DNA from: Gemmataceae bacterium
GTDB taxonomy: Bacteria; Planctomycetota; Planctomycetia; Gemmatales; Gemmataceae
Length of the DNA stretch: 50,203 nucleotides
Assembly (NCBI GenBank): GCA_028288765.1
Contig: JAQGHQ010000188.1
Location: 1-50,203 of the forward strand
Direction: 5' to 3'
Part shown: positions 9,501 to 16,894 of the stretch, piece by piece
Numbering within the stretch: the stretch's first letter is position 1
Layout: every line of letters starts with the position of its first letter
The notes under the pieces: generated by a model
Seen by the model: the letters and a program-made list of their open reading frames with translations, nothing else
The model's database searches: none
What the model was told of the DNA's origin: nothing
Translations under genes and position numbers: made by a program

Positions 9501-9782
9501 GTACAGCCGGCCTTTCTCGTCGAGCGCGGCGACGATCGGCCGGTCGGCGAGCGGCGGCCCGGCGGCGAGCTCGATGGTGAACCCTTCGGGCAGGGTGAAC
9601 GTGTGCCCGTTCAGCTTGACCTGGTGGAAGCCCGCGGGCGGGGTGTCCTGGCGGGCGGGGGCGGGTCCCGCCTTGTTATCAGCTGTCGCGACACCGGGCG
9701 GGGGGGACTCAGGCCCCCCACTTGCCACGGGCACGAACGGGACGAACACCACGAGCGGCAGCAAGAGCAGCGATCGGAACAC
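6582..9782 (-). CDS. PVC-type membrane-bound dehydrogenase with HEAT repeats and heme-binding C-terminus
   Basis: 1066 residues, exported (signal peptide about residues 1-22). Residues about 40-420 form a glucose-dehydrogenase-like beta-propeller with repeated DTDGDGK motifs and correspond to the planctomycete membrane-bound dehydrogenase domain. Residues about 470-860 are HEAT-like alpha repeats (LLAHENPHVRRAAAEALGRIG). The C-terminal about 130 residues are the Pirellula/Verrucomicrobium heme-binding domain with CVSCH (Cys945-His949) binding one c-type heme. It is probably a periplasmic oxidoreductase; the substrate is unknown. I chose the GTG at 9782 because GGAGG sits 7 bases upstream and a signal peptide starts there; the upstream in-frame ATG at 9845 would add 21 arginine-rich residues before it. 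Confidence 0.88.
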   Translation of the reverse strand: MFRSLLLLPLVVFVPFVPVASGGPESPPPGVATADNKAGPAPARQDTPPAGFHQVKLNGHTFTLPEGFTIELAAGPPLADRPIVAALDEKGRLYVCDSSGSNEPVAVQVKKKPHRIVRLEDTDGDGKYDQSTVFVPNVMFPEGAMWLNGSLYVAAPPQILKFTDTDGDGKADKEEVWFDGKTLTGCANDLHGPYAGPDGYIYWCKGAFAKQEYKLPNGKMFTTRASHIFRAKPDGSNIEPVMTGGMDNPVDVVFTPGGERIFSTTFFQHPGNGRRDGLIHAIYGGVYGKDHDPVYEHPWTSPQLMPVMTHLGPAAPCGLHRYESDQFGKEYENNIFCCQFNMRKVSRHVLVPSGSTYTTKDSDFVVSDSLDFHPTDVIEDADGSLLILDTGGWYKLCCPTSQLVKPDVTGAVYRVKKVGAHKVNDPRGLGIDWNPNTFQNFGLLGDPRPVVQQRAIEFCASRGQVVARHLAKLVFTVDRHRRFGRNVIRALARIDAPEAREAVREAMTPDTRDDALTAIHAASLWRDAAAGPQLVKLLAHENPHVRRAAAEALGRIGDSKAIPAIIGALADESNDRVLDHSLTYALIEIADPKTTAEGLKNPSPRVRRAVLVALDQMPGGTLDAATVLAELGAKDAALRETAWWIAGRHPQWGDQLAGYFRDRLKLIEKMTPPEQDELTNRFVPFLKTDAVRKAVGDALAGTLDTSASRSILRGLARSGLKTFPEEWTGGVLLALFSGDDDTARDAIAVLRAVPPTGPGAADIIAKVSAHRKRVGKPWPTELDYALRAVAPAGAQLAVPDAGGVIADTHSDRTGPVRAAAADLLTRAALTPESLVALAAAIRTANPVEVGKLLPAFARSADEKVGLALVAALSDPKLRAVVRAEQVKPILDKYPKPVRDEAEKLYALLAEARKDEHAKLERLVKELPAGDVRRGQVVFNGAKAQCVSCHKIGYVGGLVGPDLTRIGGIRAERDLLESIVFPSASFVRSYEPVRVTTADGRVLQGIVKKDAPDEIVLVVGADKEERVARADVESITPGTVSVMPAGLDTQLTPQDLADLVAFLKACK

Positions 9783-9900
9783 GGCCAGACCTCCGCGCGA
9801 CAGAACGAGTACGCCCAGTATGGGCCGACGGCGGCGGCGGATCAATCAGGGAAACCGGCCGGCCGGACGTAACGTAAACGGTGTGTTTCAAAGCGCGGTC

Positions 9901-10092
9901 GTATTTCGGCATCGCGAACCCCGTGGCAGGAATTGGCAGAGTCTGGCAGTCCCCAGAGTGGTTGTCGGTCACGGTTCGCGACGGCTGGTGGTGGGTGGCA
10001 GGTTTTGACAGGGTTTGGCAGTTCGTACTGGCCTTTGTCTGTATTTCGGCGTCCGGGGCCTTTTGACAGGGATTGGCAGAGTTTGGCAGTCC
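9901..10092. repeat. Direct repeats of a 52-base unit, 140-base period
   Basis: 9901-9952 and 10041-10092 align without gaps. The first 10 bases (GTATTTCGGC) are identical and the last 22 differ at two positions (ATTGGCAGAGT-TGGCAGTCC). The middle is diverged. A third partial copy with TTTTGACAGGG and TTGGCAGT lies at about 10003-10022. The TTTTGACAGGG phrase occurs twice and contains a -35-like TTGACA. The function is unknown. Confidence 0.7.
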
Positions 10093-10445
10093 TGGGACAG
10101 ACGATTGAGGTTGGCCGCGGCCTTATCGTCGGCGGTCGCGGCCCGGTCGGGTGAGCGGCGTTGGCCCGGTTCGCGGCAAATTGTCGGTCGGTGGCCATAG
10201 CAGTCCGGTCCTTTCGACAGAGGTAGCGGTCCGGTCTGCATGATGGCCTGCCGGCTTGCCTGTCGTCTCTCTCAGTAGGTGGTTCAGTTTAAGACGAGAA
10301 TCGCTCGATTGGCATTGGCATTGAAATTGCATTCTGGAATGCGATACATGAGATCCGTTAACCAAGGGTACTAAACAGGAATGCCATCAAACTTTTGACG
10401 GCCGTCACACCGATGACTCGATCCGCGACGGGTTTCGGTTCGCCC

Positions 10446-10481
10446 GCCCAGGGTGCGCTCGCTCCGCTCGCGACCCTGGGC
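10446..10481. repeat. CCCAGGG hairpin repeat
   Basis: GCCCAGGGT (10446-10454) pairs with ACCCTGGGC (10473-10481), with an intervening GCTCGCTCCGCTCGC segment that can fold on itself. It lies 55 bases beyond the stop codon of the amidase gene on the minus strand, where it could act as a transcript-end hairpin. Similar CCCAGGG elements are common intergenic repeats in Gemmata-like genomes (general knowledge). Confidence 0.6.
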
Positions 10482-10536
10482 TCTGGTCTAGAACGCTTTC
10501 AGCGTTCAGTGCACGAAGTGAGGCACCCGGAACCGA

Positions 10537-11385
10537 TCAACGGCAGAAACAACGACCCTGCGACGGGACCTCCGGCGGCGGGATGACCACCCCCTCGATC
10601 GGCGGGCGCTCCTTGCCCTTGCTGGCGAGCCCGACGACGGGCGTCCACAGGGCCGGCTCATCCCACCCGGCGGCGAGCGGGGGGTGACGGTTGATGTACG
10701 GGTTGGGCGACCGGTCGAAGAACAGGTCCCGGGGGAAGGTGGCCCCCGGGCGGGCCGTCCGGCCGTCGATCACCCCGGCGTACACGAGCCCCTCCAACAC
10801 CGCCTCGGAACAGATAAGCCTCTGGTGCGGCCCGTTCGGGCGGGCGAGGAAGGCCGTGCGGAGCGGCCCCCGGCGGCGAAATGGGGTGAGCTGGAGCATG
10901 GCCGTGTGGATGTCGTACCGGGCGTTGTCCGTGTGCTGGGCGAACTCGGTCAGCCGGGCGTCCTGCTCCGGGGACAGGGGCGTCCGGACCCGCCGGACCC
11001 AGACCTTCCCGGGGTACTGGTTGATCCGGTAGTCGAGCGGGCTGGCCCGGGTCCAGAGGGACCCGTTGAACCCGGCCTCGTGCATCCCGAGCCGGCCGTC
11101 CGGCAGGCGGACGACGATCCCCATGTGCCCGGGGGGGCCGGTAAAGGCGATGGCGTACAAGGTGGTCCAGACCGCGTTCGTGTCGCTCATCAGGATGACG
11201 TCGCCCGGCTGCGGGTCGTACCGCCGGGCCGGGAGCCGGACGACCATATCGAGGTCCCGGGCCGGGGCATAAGTGTAGCCGTGGGGGGCCTCGGCCGGGA
11301 CGGTCACGGGCAGTAGCGGGCGGTCGAAGGCGACCCCGGCCGGGCACGGGGCGAGCGCGAGGGCGAGAACGGCGGTGGGGAGCAT
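10537..11385 (-). CDS. YiiX-like permuted papain-fold amidase/peptidase
   Basis: 282 residues with an N-terminal signal peptide (MLPTAVLALALAPCPAG). Residues about 55-200 match the permuted NlpC/P60-type fold of the YiiX/YaeF family: PGDVIL at residues 60-65, then GHMGIVV with the candidate catalytic His87, and RLICSEAV with the candidate nucleophile Cys192 in the permuted His-before-Cys order. Such enzymes are thought to cleave amide bonds in cell-wall or lipid-linked substrates; the substrate here is unknown. The start at ATG 11385 is preferred over a GTG at 11439 because the signal peptide begins there, although no good ribosome site is visible. The C-terminus is proline-rich. Confidence 0.75.
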   Translation of the reverse strand: MLPTAVLALALAPCPAGVAFDRPLLPVTVPAEAPHGYTYAPARDLDMVVRLPARRYDPQPGDVILMSDTNAVWTTLYAIAFTGPPGHMGIVVRLPDGRLGMHEAGFNGSLWTRASPLDYRINQYPGKVWVRRVRTPLSPEQDARLTEFAQHTDNARYDIHTAMLQLTPFRRRGPLRTAFLARPNGPHQRLICSEAVLEGLVYAGVIDGRTARPGATFPRDLFFDRSPNPYINRHPPLAAGWDEPALWTPVVGLASKGKERPPIEGVVIPPPEVPSQGRCFCR

Positions 11386-11603
11386 CGGAGGCTTGCTCGG
11401 GAAAACGGACCGGACCGCGGGCGCGAGGGACGGGCGCACAGAGTTATTACCGCGCGGGGACGGCGGGGCGGCGACGGGGTGAAGATGTGCGCGCCGAAAA
11501 CCCGGCGGCGATCCCGCCGGAATAATCCACGCGGAACCGGCGACAGAATCGGGACGGGCCGTACCGCCCCACCGCCCCGCCCCGGGGGCGGGGAGGGGGC
11601 GGG

Positions 11604-12545
11604 TTATCGCCGCTTTGGGCTAAGGATCTGGGTGACGTCGAGCCCGTCCTTGCCGAGATGGGCGTCGAGCGGCTCGACCCGGCCGCCCCGGGCCTTCATC
11701 CCGAGCAGAGTCTTGCTCATCTCGTCCCACCACATCACCGCCAGCGCGTCCGGGTTGGTCTTCTTCAGTTCCCGAAACGCGGCGAGCTGGGCGAGGAAGT
11801 CGGCGGCGTCCGCACGGGCCTGGCGGAGCTGGCCGTCCCGGAACACCTCCGCCTCCTGCTCCAGCTTGTACCGCAGCGCCTCGGCCTGGCGCACCCGCTG
11901 GTCCGCCTCCTGGCGGGCCTGGTACTCCTTCGTGCGGATGCCGGTCTGGGCCTGGGTGACCTGTTCGAACGCGGCCCGGACTTCGTCCGGCGGGGCGAGC
12001 CCGGCGACACTCACCCGCTGGACCCGGACCCCGAGCCGCAGGCCGGCCGTCCGGTCCGGGAGCCGGCCCATCACCCACGCCGGCAGGGCCGCGTTCCCGG
12101 TCAGGAGGACCTCGTCCACCCCGCGGCCGGCCGCCCACTCGGCGGCGGCGGCCTCCGCCTCCCGGGCGAGGGCCACGTCCACCTGGTCCCGGTGCATCAC
12201 GAAGTCGTCGAGGTCGGCGTCGGCCTCCCCGATGGCGTAGTCGAGGACGAGCTGGACGTTGACTAGGTTCTGGTCGCCGGTGAGCAGCTGGCCGGGCGGG
12301 GTATCGGGGGCGTCGGCCGCGGTTTCCGGCACGAACCCGGCCCGGAGCTGGCGGACGGTGCGGACCGGGACCCGGTCCACGCGGTCGACGCCCCACGGGA
12401 GCCCGACCCACAGCCCCGGCCCGGGGCGGGCCACGACCTTCCCGAACCGCCGGACCACGGCCCGCTCCTCCGGCCGCACCTGGGCCAGCCCGGTGAGCAG
12501 GTAGGCCGCGAGGGCGAGCAGGAGCAGGTAGTGGGCACGGGGCAT
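11604..12545 (-). CDS. SPFH/prohibitin-domain membrane protein, HflK/HflC-like
   Basis: 313 residues. One N-terminal membrane helix (about residues 5-20) is followed by an SPFH domain: RPEERAVVRRFGKVV, PGPGLWVGLPWGVDRVDRV and a DQNLVNVQLVLDYAI core typical of HflK. The C-terminal part is a long Glu/Gln/Arg-rich coiled coil (about residues 195-275). In other bacteria HflK and HflC form a membrane complex that restrains the FtsH protease, but no hflC partner or ftsH is adjacent here, so the family call is firmer than the function. The start is ATG 12545, with no clear Shine-Dalgarno. It is divergent from the ECF sigma factor gene at 12973. Confidence 0.82.
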   Translation of the reverse strand: MPRAHYLLLLALAAYLLTGLAQVRPEERAVVRRFGKVVARPGPGLWVGLPWGVDRVDRVPVRTVRQLRAGFVPETAADAPDTPPGQLLTGDQNLVNVQLVLDYAIGEADADLDDFVMHRDQVDVALAREAEAAAAEWAAGRGVDEVLLTGNAALPAWVMGRLPDRTAGLRLGVRVQRVSVAGLAPPDEVRAAFEQVTQAQTGIRTKEYQARQEADQRVRQAEALRYKLEQEAEVFRDGQLRQARADAADFLAQLAAFRELKKTNPDALAVMWWDEMSKTLLGMKARGGRVEPLDAHLGKDGLDVTQILSPKRR

Positions 12546-12734
12546 GAGTGGGTTCGCTGGGTGAGGGGCCGGACCCCGGCCGGGTGGGCAGGACCGTGAC
12601 AGTATTCACGACAACATACGCCGGACCGGGGTCGTCGCCATCCGCCGCGAACGGGCCGGGGCCCGGGGACCTACTCCGAAATGGGGCGATCCGGGTATCC
12701 TCCGTCCTCGGCAGTTCCGGCCTCACGTTCAGGG

Positions 12735-12803
12735 ATTGACATAATAATAAATATATTCATTACATATAATATAACTAATTGTAATATTGATATTCTGATT
12801 CTC
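12735..12803. other. AT-rich island in a GC-rich genome
   Basis: These 69 bases contain about 11 G/C by my count (roughly 16%), against well over 60% in the surrounding DNA. They lie between the divergent hflK-like and ECF sigma genes and include TTGACA (12736-12741) and TATAAT (12765-12770), which are 23 bases apart and so too far for one normal sigma-70 promoter. A role as an UP element, intrinsic bend or nucleoid-protein target is possible. Confidence 0.6.
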
Positions 12804-12893
12804 ATCGGCTGAGTCTCACCCGAGAGTAGGCGGCCTGAATGGGGACGGGTTCAATTTTTATTCAATTCTCCTGCCCCGCCTGATCTCACCTAT

Positions 12894-12922
12894 TTGCCCG
12901 AGGCACATTCCGGGGGTAGGAT
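12894..12922 (+). promoter_or_regulatory. Candidate promoter of the ECF sigma-kinase operon
   Basis: TTGCCC (12894-12899), a 17-base spacer and TAGGAT (12917-12922) resemble a weak sigma-70 promoter about 50 bases before the ATG at 12973. ECF genes are often autoregulated from GGAAC-type promoters, and no such motif is evident here. Weak evidence. Confidence 0.25.
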
Positions 12923-12972
12923 TTATTCGGGACCGCGATTTTCTCCGTCCGCTTCTCCCGCTCGTTACGCCT

Positions 12973-13608
12973 ATGACGACAGACATCCCCTTGCCGGGCG
13001 TTCCCGCCCCCGCCCTCGACAGTTTCGCTGCGTGGCTGGAGGCCTCCCGGCGGGGCTCGGAGGATGCTCTGGGAAAGGTGTTGGAGGCCTGCCGGGGATA
13101 CCTGCTGTCGGTGGCCGAGTCCGAACTCGGGTCGACCCTCCGGCCCAAGGCCGGGGCGTCCGACCTCGTCCAGGACAGCCTGCTCGAGGTGCGGGCGGGG
13201 TTCGACCGGTTCCGCGGGACGACTCCGGGGGAGTTCTTTGCCTGGGTGGTCGTGATCCTCCGGCGGAACCTGGCCGACCTCGCCCGCCGGTACCGGACGG
13301 CGGAGAGCCGGGCGGTCGGGCGGGAAGAACCGCTCGAACGGATGCCGCCCGGGATCCTCCCGGACCATACCACCGGGCCGGCGGACCGGGTCGAGCTGGC
13401 CGAAGACGTCGGCCGCCTCCGGGCCGCGATCGCCCGCCTCCCGGACGACGCCCGGGCCGTCCTCGGGTGGCGGCACGAGGACGGCCTCGGGTGGGAAGAG
13501 ATCGGGGCCCGGCTGGGCAAGACCCCCGAGGCCGGGCGGAAGATCTGGTTCCGGGCCGTCGAACGACTCCGGCGCGAACTGGGCACCGACGATGACTCCA
13601 TTGGGTGA
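12973..13608 (+). CDS. ECF-type RNA polymerase sigma factor
   Basis: 211 residues. Region 2 is recognisable as ASDLVQDSLLEV...FRGTTPGEFFAWVVVILRRNLADLARRYRTAESR (about residues 58-112), covering -10 recognition and core binding. Region 4 is RLPDDARAVLGWRHEDGLGWEEIGARLGKTPEAGRKIWFRAVERLRREL (about residues 156-205), the -35-binding helix-turn-helix. The 40-odd residues between are a flexible linker, and no anti-sigma gene is adjacent. The gene overlaps the downstream kinase gene by 17 bases in another frame, implying translational coupling. Planctomycete ECF factors paired with Ser/Thr kinases suggest control by phosphorylation (inference). No strong ribosome site precedes ATG 12973. Confidence 0.9.
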   Translation: MTTDIPLPGVPAPALDSFAAWLEASRRGSEDALGKVLEACRGYLLSVAESELGSTLRPKAGASDLVQDSLLEVRAGFDRFRGTTPGEFFAWVVVILRRNLADLARRYRTAESRAVGREEPLERMPPGILPDHTTGPADRVELAEDVGRLRAAIARLPDDARAVLGWRHEDGLGWEEIGARLGKTPEAGRKIWFRAVERLRRELGTDDDSIG

Positions 13609-16600
13609 CGCCGACACGCCGGGCGAGGACCGCCTGGCCGACCTACTCGCGGCCTACGACCCCGCGGCCGCGGGCGACACCCCGCCGACCTGGGACGGGC
13701 TCGACCCCGTCAGCCGAGGCCGGCTGGAGTCGGCCCGGCTGGTCGTCGACCGGTTGAACCTCCTCTCGCCGCGGCCGAACCCGTCCCTCACCCCACCCCC
13801 GTCCGGGTTCCCGTTCGCGTTCGGCCGGTTCCGGGCCCGCGGGAAACTCGGGTCCGGCGGGTGCGGGGTGGTGTTCCTGGCCGACGACCCGGTCCTCGGC
13901 CGGCCGGTCGCCCTCAAAGTGCCCCGGCCGGACGTCCTGTCCCACCCGGACCTCCAGCGGCGGTTCCTGCGGGAGGCCCAGGCGGCGGCCATCCTGTCCC
14001 ACCCGAACATCGTCCCGGTGTTCGAGGCCGGGACGGTCGGGGGGGTGTGCTACATCGCGGCCGAGTACTGCCCCGGGCCGACCCTGGCCCGGTGGCTCGA
14101 GCGGGCCGGCCGGCCGGTCCCGGCCGGGCACGCGGCCGGGCTGGTGGCGGCGCTGGCGGCGGGGATCGGGTACGCCCACCGCCGGGGGGTCGTCCACCGG
14201 GACCTGAAGCCGTCGAACATCCTGCTCGGGCCGGGCGGAAAGGCCGTCGCACCCGGCGGCCCGTGGCCCCCCCTCCCCGGCCTGGTCCCGCGGGTGGCCG
14301 ACTTCGGGTTCGCGAAGCTGCTGGAGCGGGACCAGGCCGCCACCCAGACCGGGGTGATCGTCGGGACCCCGCTGTACATGGCGCCGGAGCAGGCCGAAGG
14401 GCGGGCGGCCGCGGTCGGCCCGCCGACCGACGTGTACGCCCTGGGGGCGGTGCTGTACGAACTCCTGGTCGGCCGGCCGCCGCTGGTCGGGGCGTCGGCG
14501 GCGGACACGCTGCGGCGGATCGTGGCCGAGACCGCGGCGCCGCCGCGGTCGGTCCGTCCGGACGTCCCCCGGGACCTGGAGGCGATCTGCCGGAAGTGCC
14601 TGGCGAAGGACCCGGGCCGGCGGTACCCGGACGGGGACGCCCTGGCGGCGGACCTGGGGCGGTTCCTGTCGGCCCAGCCGACCCTGGCCCGCCCGGTCCG
14701 GTGGCCCGAGCAGGTCGGGATGTGGGCCCGGCGGAACCCGGTGGTGGCCACCCTGGGGGGGCTGGCGACCACGAGCCTGGTGCTGCTGGCGGCCATCGGC
14801 TGGATGTACCAGCGGGACCTGGCCGAGAATAATGTCGCCCTCCAGGCCTCGCTCGCGCGCGAACACGCCGCCGCACTGACCGCCGACCGGCAGCGGGATC
14901 TGGCGGTCGACCGGTTCCGGCTCCTCCGCCGCCGGGCGTACCTGGCCGAGATCCGGGAGGCCGCGGGCCTGGCCGACCGGGAGGTGCTGACCGACCGGTC
15001 GATCGGCGCGTGGGACCCGGAGCACGGGGAGGACCTCCGCGGGTTCGAGTGGCGGTATCTCACCCGGCTGGCCCGGGCGACCCGGACGTGGCCGGGGCAC
15101 CAGGGGCCGGTCAGCCTGGGGCGGGTGACGGACGACGGGAGGTGGGTGGCCACGGTCGCGGGGCGGGAGGTGCGGCTCTGGGACATGGCGACCGGGCGGG
15201 TCGCCGCGGGGTGGACTCACTCCTCGGACCTCGACAACCTGGCGGCGGTGTCGGCCGACGGCCGGTTCGTCGCGTCCGTGCCGGTCGACCGCGAGGCCGG
15301 GGTGCTCCTGTTCACGCACGGGAACCAGGTCCCGCGGGTCATCGAGAAGACCCGCGGGCTTCCCACGTACCAGATCGAATTCGCCGCAAACGACCACCTC
15401 CTGGTGGTCGCCGGGCCGACCCTCGGCGTGTACGACGCCCCGACCGGCACCCTGGTCCGGACGCTCGGCCGGGACCGGCACATCGTCGGTTTGATGGGTG
15501 TAAACCCGGACGGACTCACGGCAATAGTGAATTATTTCCCCACGGACCCGACCCGCTCCGCGAGCTCCGTCGTCCGGTACGACATCCCGTCCGGCCGGGA
15601 ACACAAAGAAGGGACCGTCCCACCCCGTATGGGCCTGACGGCACTCTCGTCGGATGGCCGGTATCTCGTTCTCAACACCCTGGACAAGAAAGAAAGCCAG
15701 GTCTGGGATGTGGCGGAGCTAGAGGTACGAGCCACGTTCCGATTCCCGGCCGGCGGACCGGCGAAGAGCGCCGACCGGCTGGCCGACGGCCGGCTGGCCG
15801 TGGCCACCTGGCCCGACCCGGCCGGGGGGGGCCGCGAGATCGAGCTCGCGGTCTGGGACCCGCGCGACGGCCGGTGGGCAACCAGCCGGGTAATCCCGCC
15901 CTGTCTGGTGCAGTCAGTGCGGTTTCGGCCGGACGGCCGCGGGCTGTTGGTCGGGGGTATGGATTCGATGGTCCACATGATGGAACTGGTCCGGCCGGCC
16001 CCGGAAGCCGGGTGGCCGGTCGGCGGGAAGTACGAGGCCTGGGCGGTCGCCGTCTCTCCGGACGGGCGGACGATCGTCACCGGGGGGGACGACCACGCGG
16101 TCCGGGTGTGGGACGCCCGGACCGGGGCGTGCCGGGCTGCCCGGACTGACCACGGGGCGCTGGTCACGGCGGCCGCCTTCGCCCCGGACGGCGGGTGGTT
16201 CGCGACCGGCAGTTTCGACGGCCGGGTCGTCGTCCGGGACCCCCGGTCCGCCGCCCCCCGACAGGTCCTGGCGCACGGCCACATGGTCCGCACGCTGGCC
16301 GTATCCCCGGACGGCCGCGCGGTGGCCGCGGCAGGGGAGACCGGGGCGGTGAGCGTGTGGGACGTCGGGAGCGGGCTGCTCCGGTATCGGCTGGACGGGA
16401 CCGGGGGGCGGGTCCACGCGATCCTCTTTTCCGCCGACGGGAAGGCCCTGCTTGCCGCCCCATCGGAGACCGAGATGGTGTGGTGGGACGGGGCGACCGG
16501 GCGTCGCGTACACGGGGTCAACCTGCGGCTCCGCCCGAGCTGCCTGGCCCTCTCGCCGGACGGGCAGACCCTGGCGGTCGGGTACGAGACAGGGCAGGTC

Positions 16601-16894
16601 GTCTTTCTCGACGCCGCCACCGGCCAGGAACAGCTCCGGGCGTGTGGGTCGCATTCCCGGCTCAACGCGGTGGCGTTTTCGCCGGACGGGAAAACGCTGG
16701 CCGCGGGGGCCGTGGACGGGTCGGTCCGGCTGTGGCACGTCGGCACCGGGACCGAGCTGTTCGCGATCGCCCGCGGCGGCCCCCAGGTGAACGGGGTCGC
16801 GTTCGCCCCGGACGGGTCGTTCCTGGCCGCCACCCGGCACGACGGCCGCCTCCTGCTCTGGCCGGCGGGCGATCCGGCACCGGCCGGCTGGTAG
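13592..16894 (+). CDS. Membrane Ser/Thr protein kinase with C-terminal WD40 repeats
   Basis: 1100 residues. Residues about 80-360 are a Pkn-type kinase domain: glycine loop GKLGSGGCGVVF, catalytic Lys109 (VALKV), HRDLKPSN with Asp204, DFG with Asp237, and GTPLYMAPEQA. A single membrane helix lies at about 384-405, so the kinase is cytosolic and the WD40 part is outside the membrane. Residues about 490-1095 hold roughly a dozen WD40 blades with repeated SPDGR(T) and VRLWD-like motifs, probably two beta-propellers. It overlaps the ECF sigma gene by 17 bases, so it is probably that factor's regulatory partner, transducing a signal sensed by the propellers (inference). Its TAG stop directly abuts the stop of the convergent gene at 16895. 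Confidence 0.92.
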   Translation: MTPLGDADTPGEDRLADLLAAYDPAAAGDTPPTWDGLDPVSRGRLESARLVVDRLNLLSPRPNPSLTPPPSGFPFAFGRFRARGKLGSGGCGVVFLADDPVLGRPVALKVPRPDVLSHPDLQRRFLREAQAAAILSHPNIVPVFEAGTVGGVCYIAAEYCPGPTLARWLERAGRPVPAGHAAGLVAALAAGIGYAHRRGVVHRDLKPSNILLGPGGKAVAPGGPWPPLPGLVPRVADFGFAKLLERDQAATQTGVIVGTPLYMAPEQAEGRAAAVGPPTDVYALGAVLYELLVGRPPLVGASAADTLRRIVAETAAPPRSVRPDVPRDLEAICRKCLAKDPGRRYPDGDALAADLGRFLSAQPTLARPVRWPEQVGMWARRNPVVATLGGLATTSLVLLAAIGWMYQRDLAENNVALQASLAREHAAALTADRQRDLAVDRFRLLRRRAYLAEIREAAGLADREVLTDRSIGAWDPEHGEDLRGFEWRYLTRLARATRTWPGHQGPVSLGRVTDDGRWVATVAGREVRLWDMATGRVAAGWTHSSDLDNLAAVSADGRFVASVPVDREAGVLLFTHGNQVPRVIEKTRGLPTYQIEFAANDHLLVVAGPTLGVYDAPTGTLVRTLGRDRHIVGLMGVNPDGLTAIVNYFPTDPTRSASSVVRYDIPSGREHKEGTVPPRMGLTALSSDGRYLVLNTLDKKESQVWDVAELEVRATFRFPAGGPAKSADRLADGRLAVATWPDPAGGGREIELAVWDPRDGRWATSRVIPPCLVQSVRFRPDGRGLLVGGMDSMVHMMELVRPAPEAGWPVGGKYEAWAVAVSPDGRTIVTGGDDHAVRVWDARTGACRAARTDHGALVTAAAFAPDGGWFATGSFDGRVVVRDPRSAAPRQVLAHGHMVRTLAVSPDGRAVAAAGETGAVSVWDVGSGLLRYRLDGTGGRVHAILFSADGKALLAAPSETEMVWWDGATGRRVHGVNLRLRPSCLALSPDGQTLAVGYETGQVVFLDAATGQEQLRACGSHSRLNAVAFSPDGKTLAAGAVDGSVRLWHVGTGTELFAIARGGPQVNGVAFAPDGSFLAATRHDGRLLLWPAGDPAPAGW

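Larger units (their letters stand above)
9783..10536. other. Spacer of about 750 bases rich in repeats
   Basis: Between the 5' end of the dehydrogenase gene and the 3' end of the amidase gene. No ORF here has a recognisable domain. It contains two 52-base direct repeats 140 bases apart plus a partial third copy (9901-10092) and a CCCAGGG hairpin (10446-10481), both listed separately. A promoter for the dehydrogenase must lie near its right of 9783 on the minus strand, but I cannot identify it with confidence. Confidence 0.55.

Noticed and set aside
12736..12770. Single sigma-70 promoter from TTGACA and TATAAT in the AT-rich island
   Set aside because: The two boxes are 23 bases apart, outside the usual 16-18 range.
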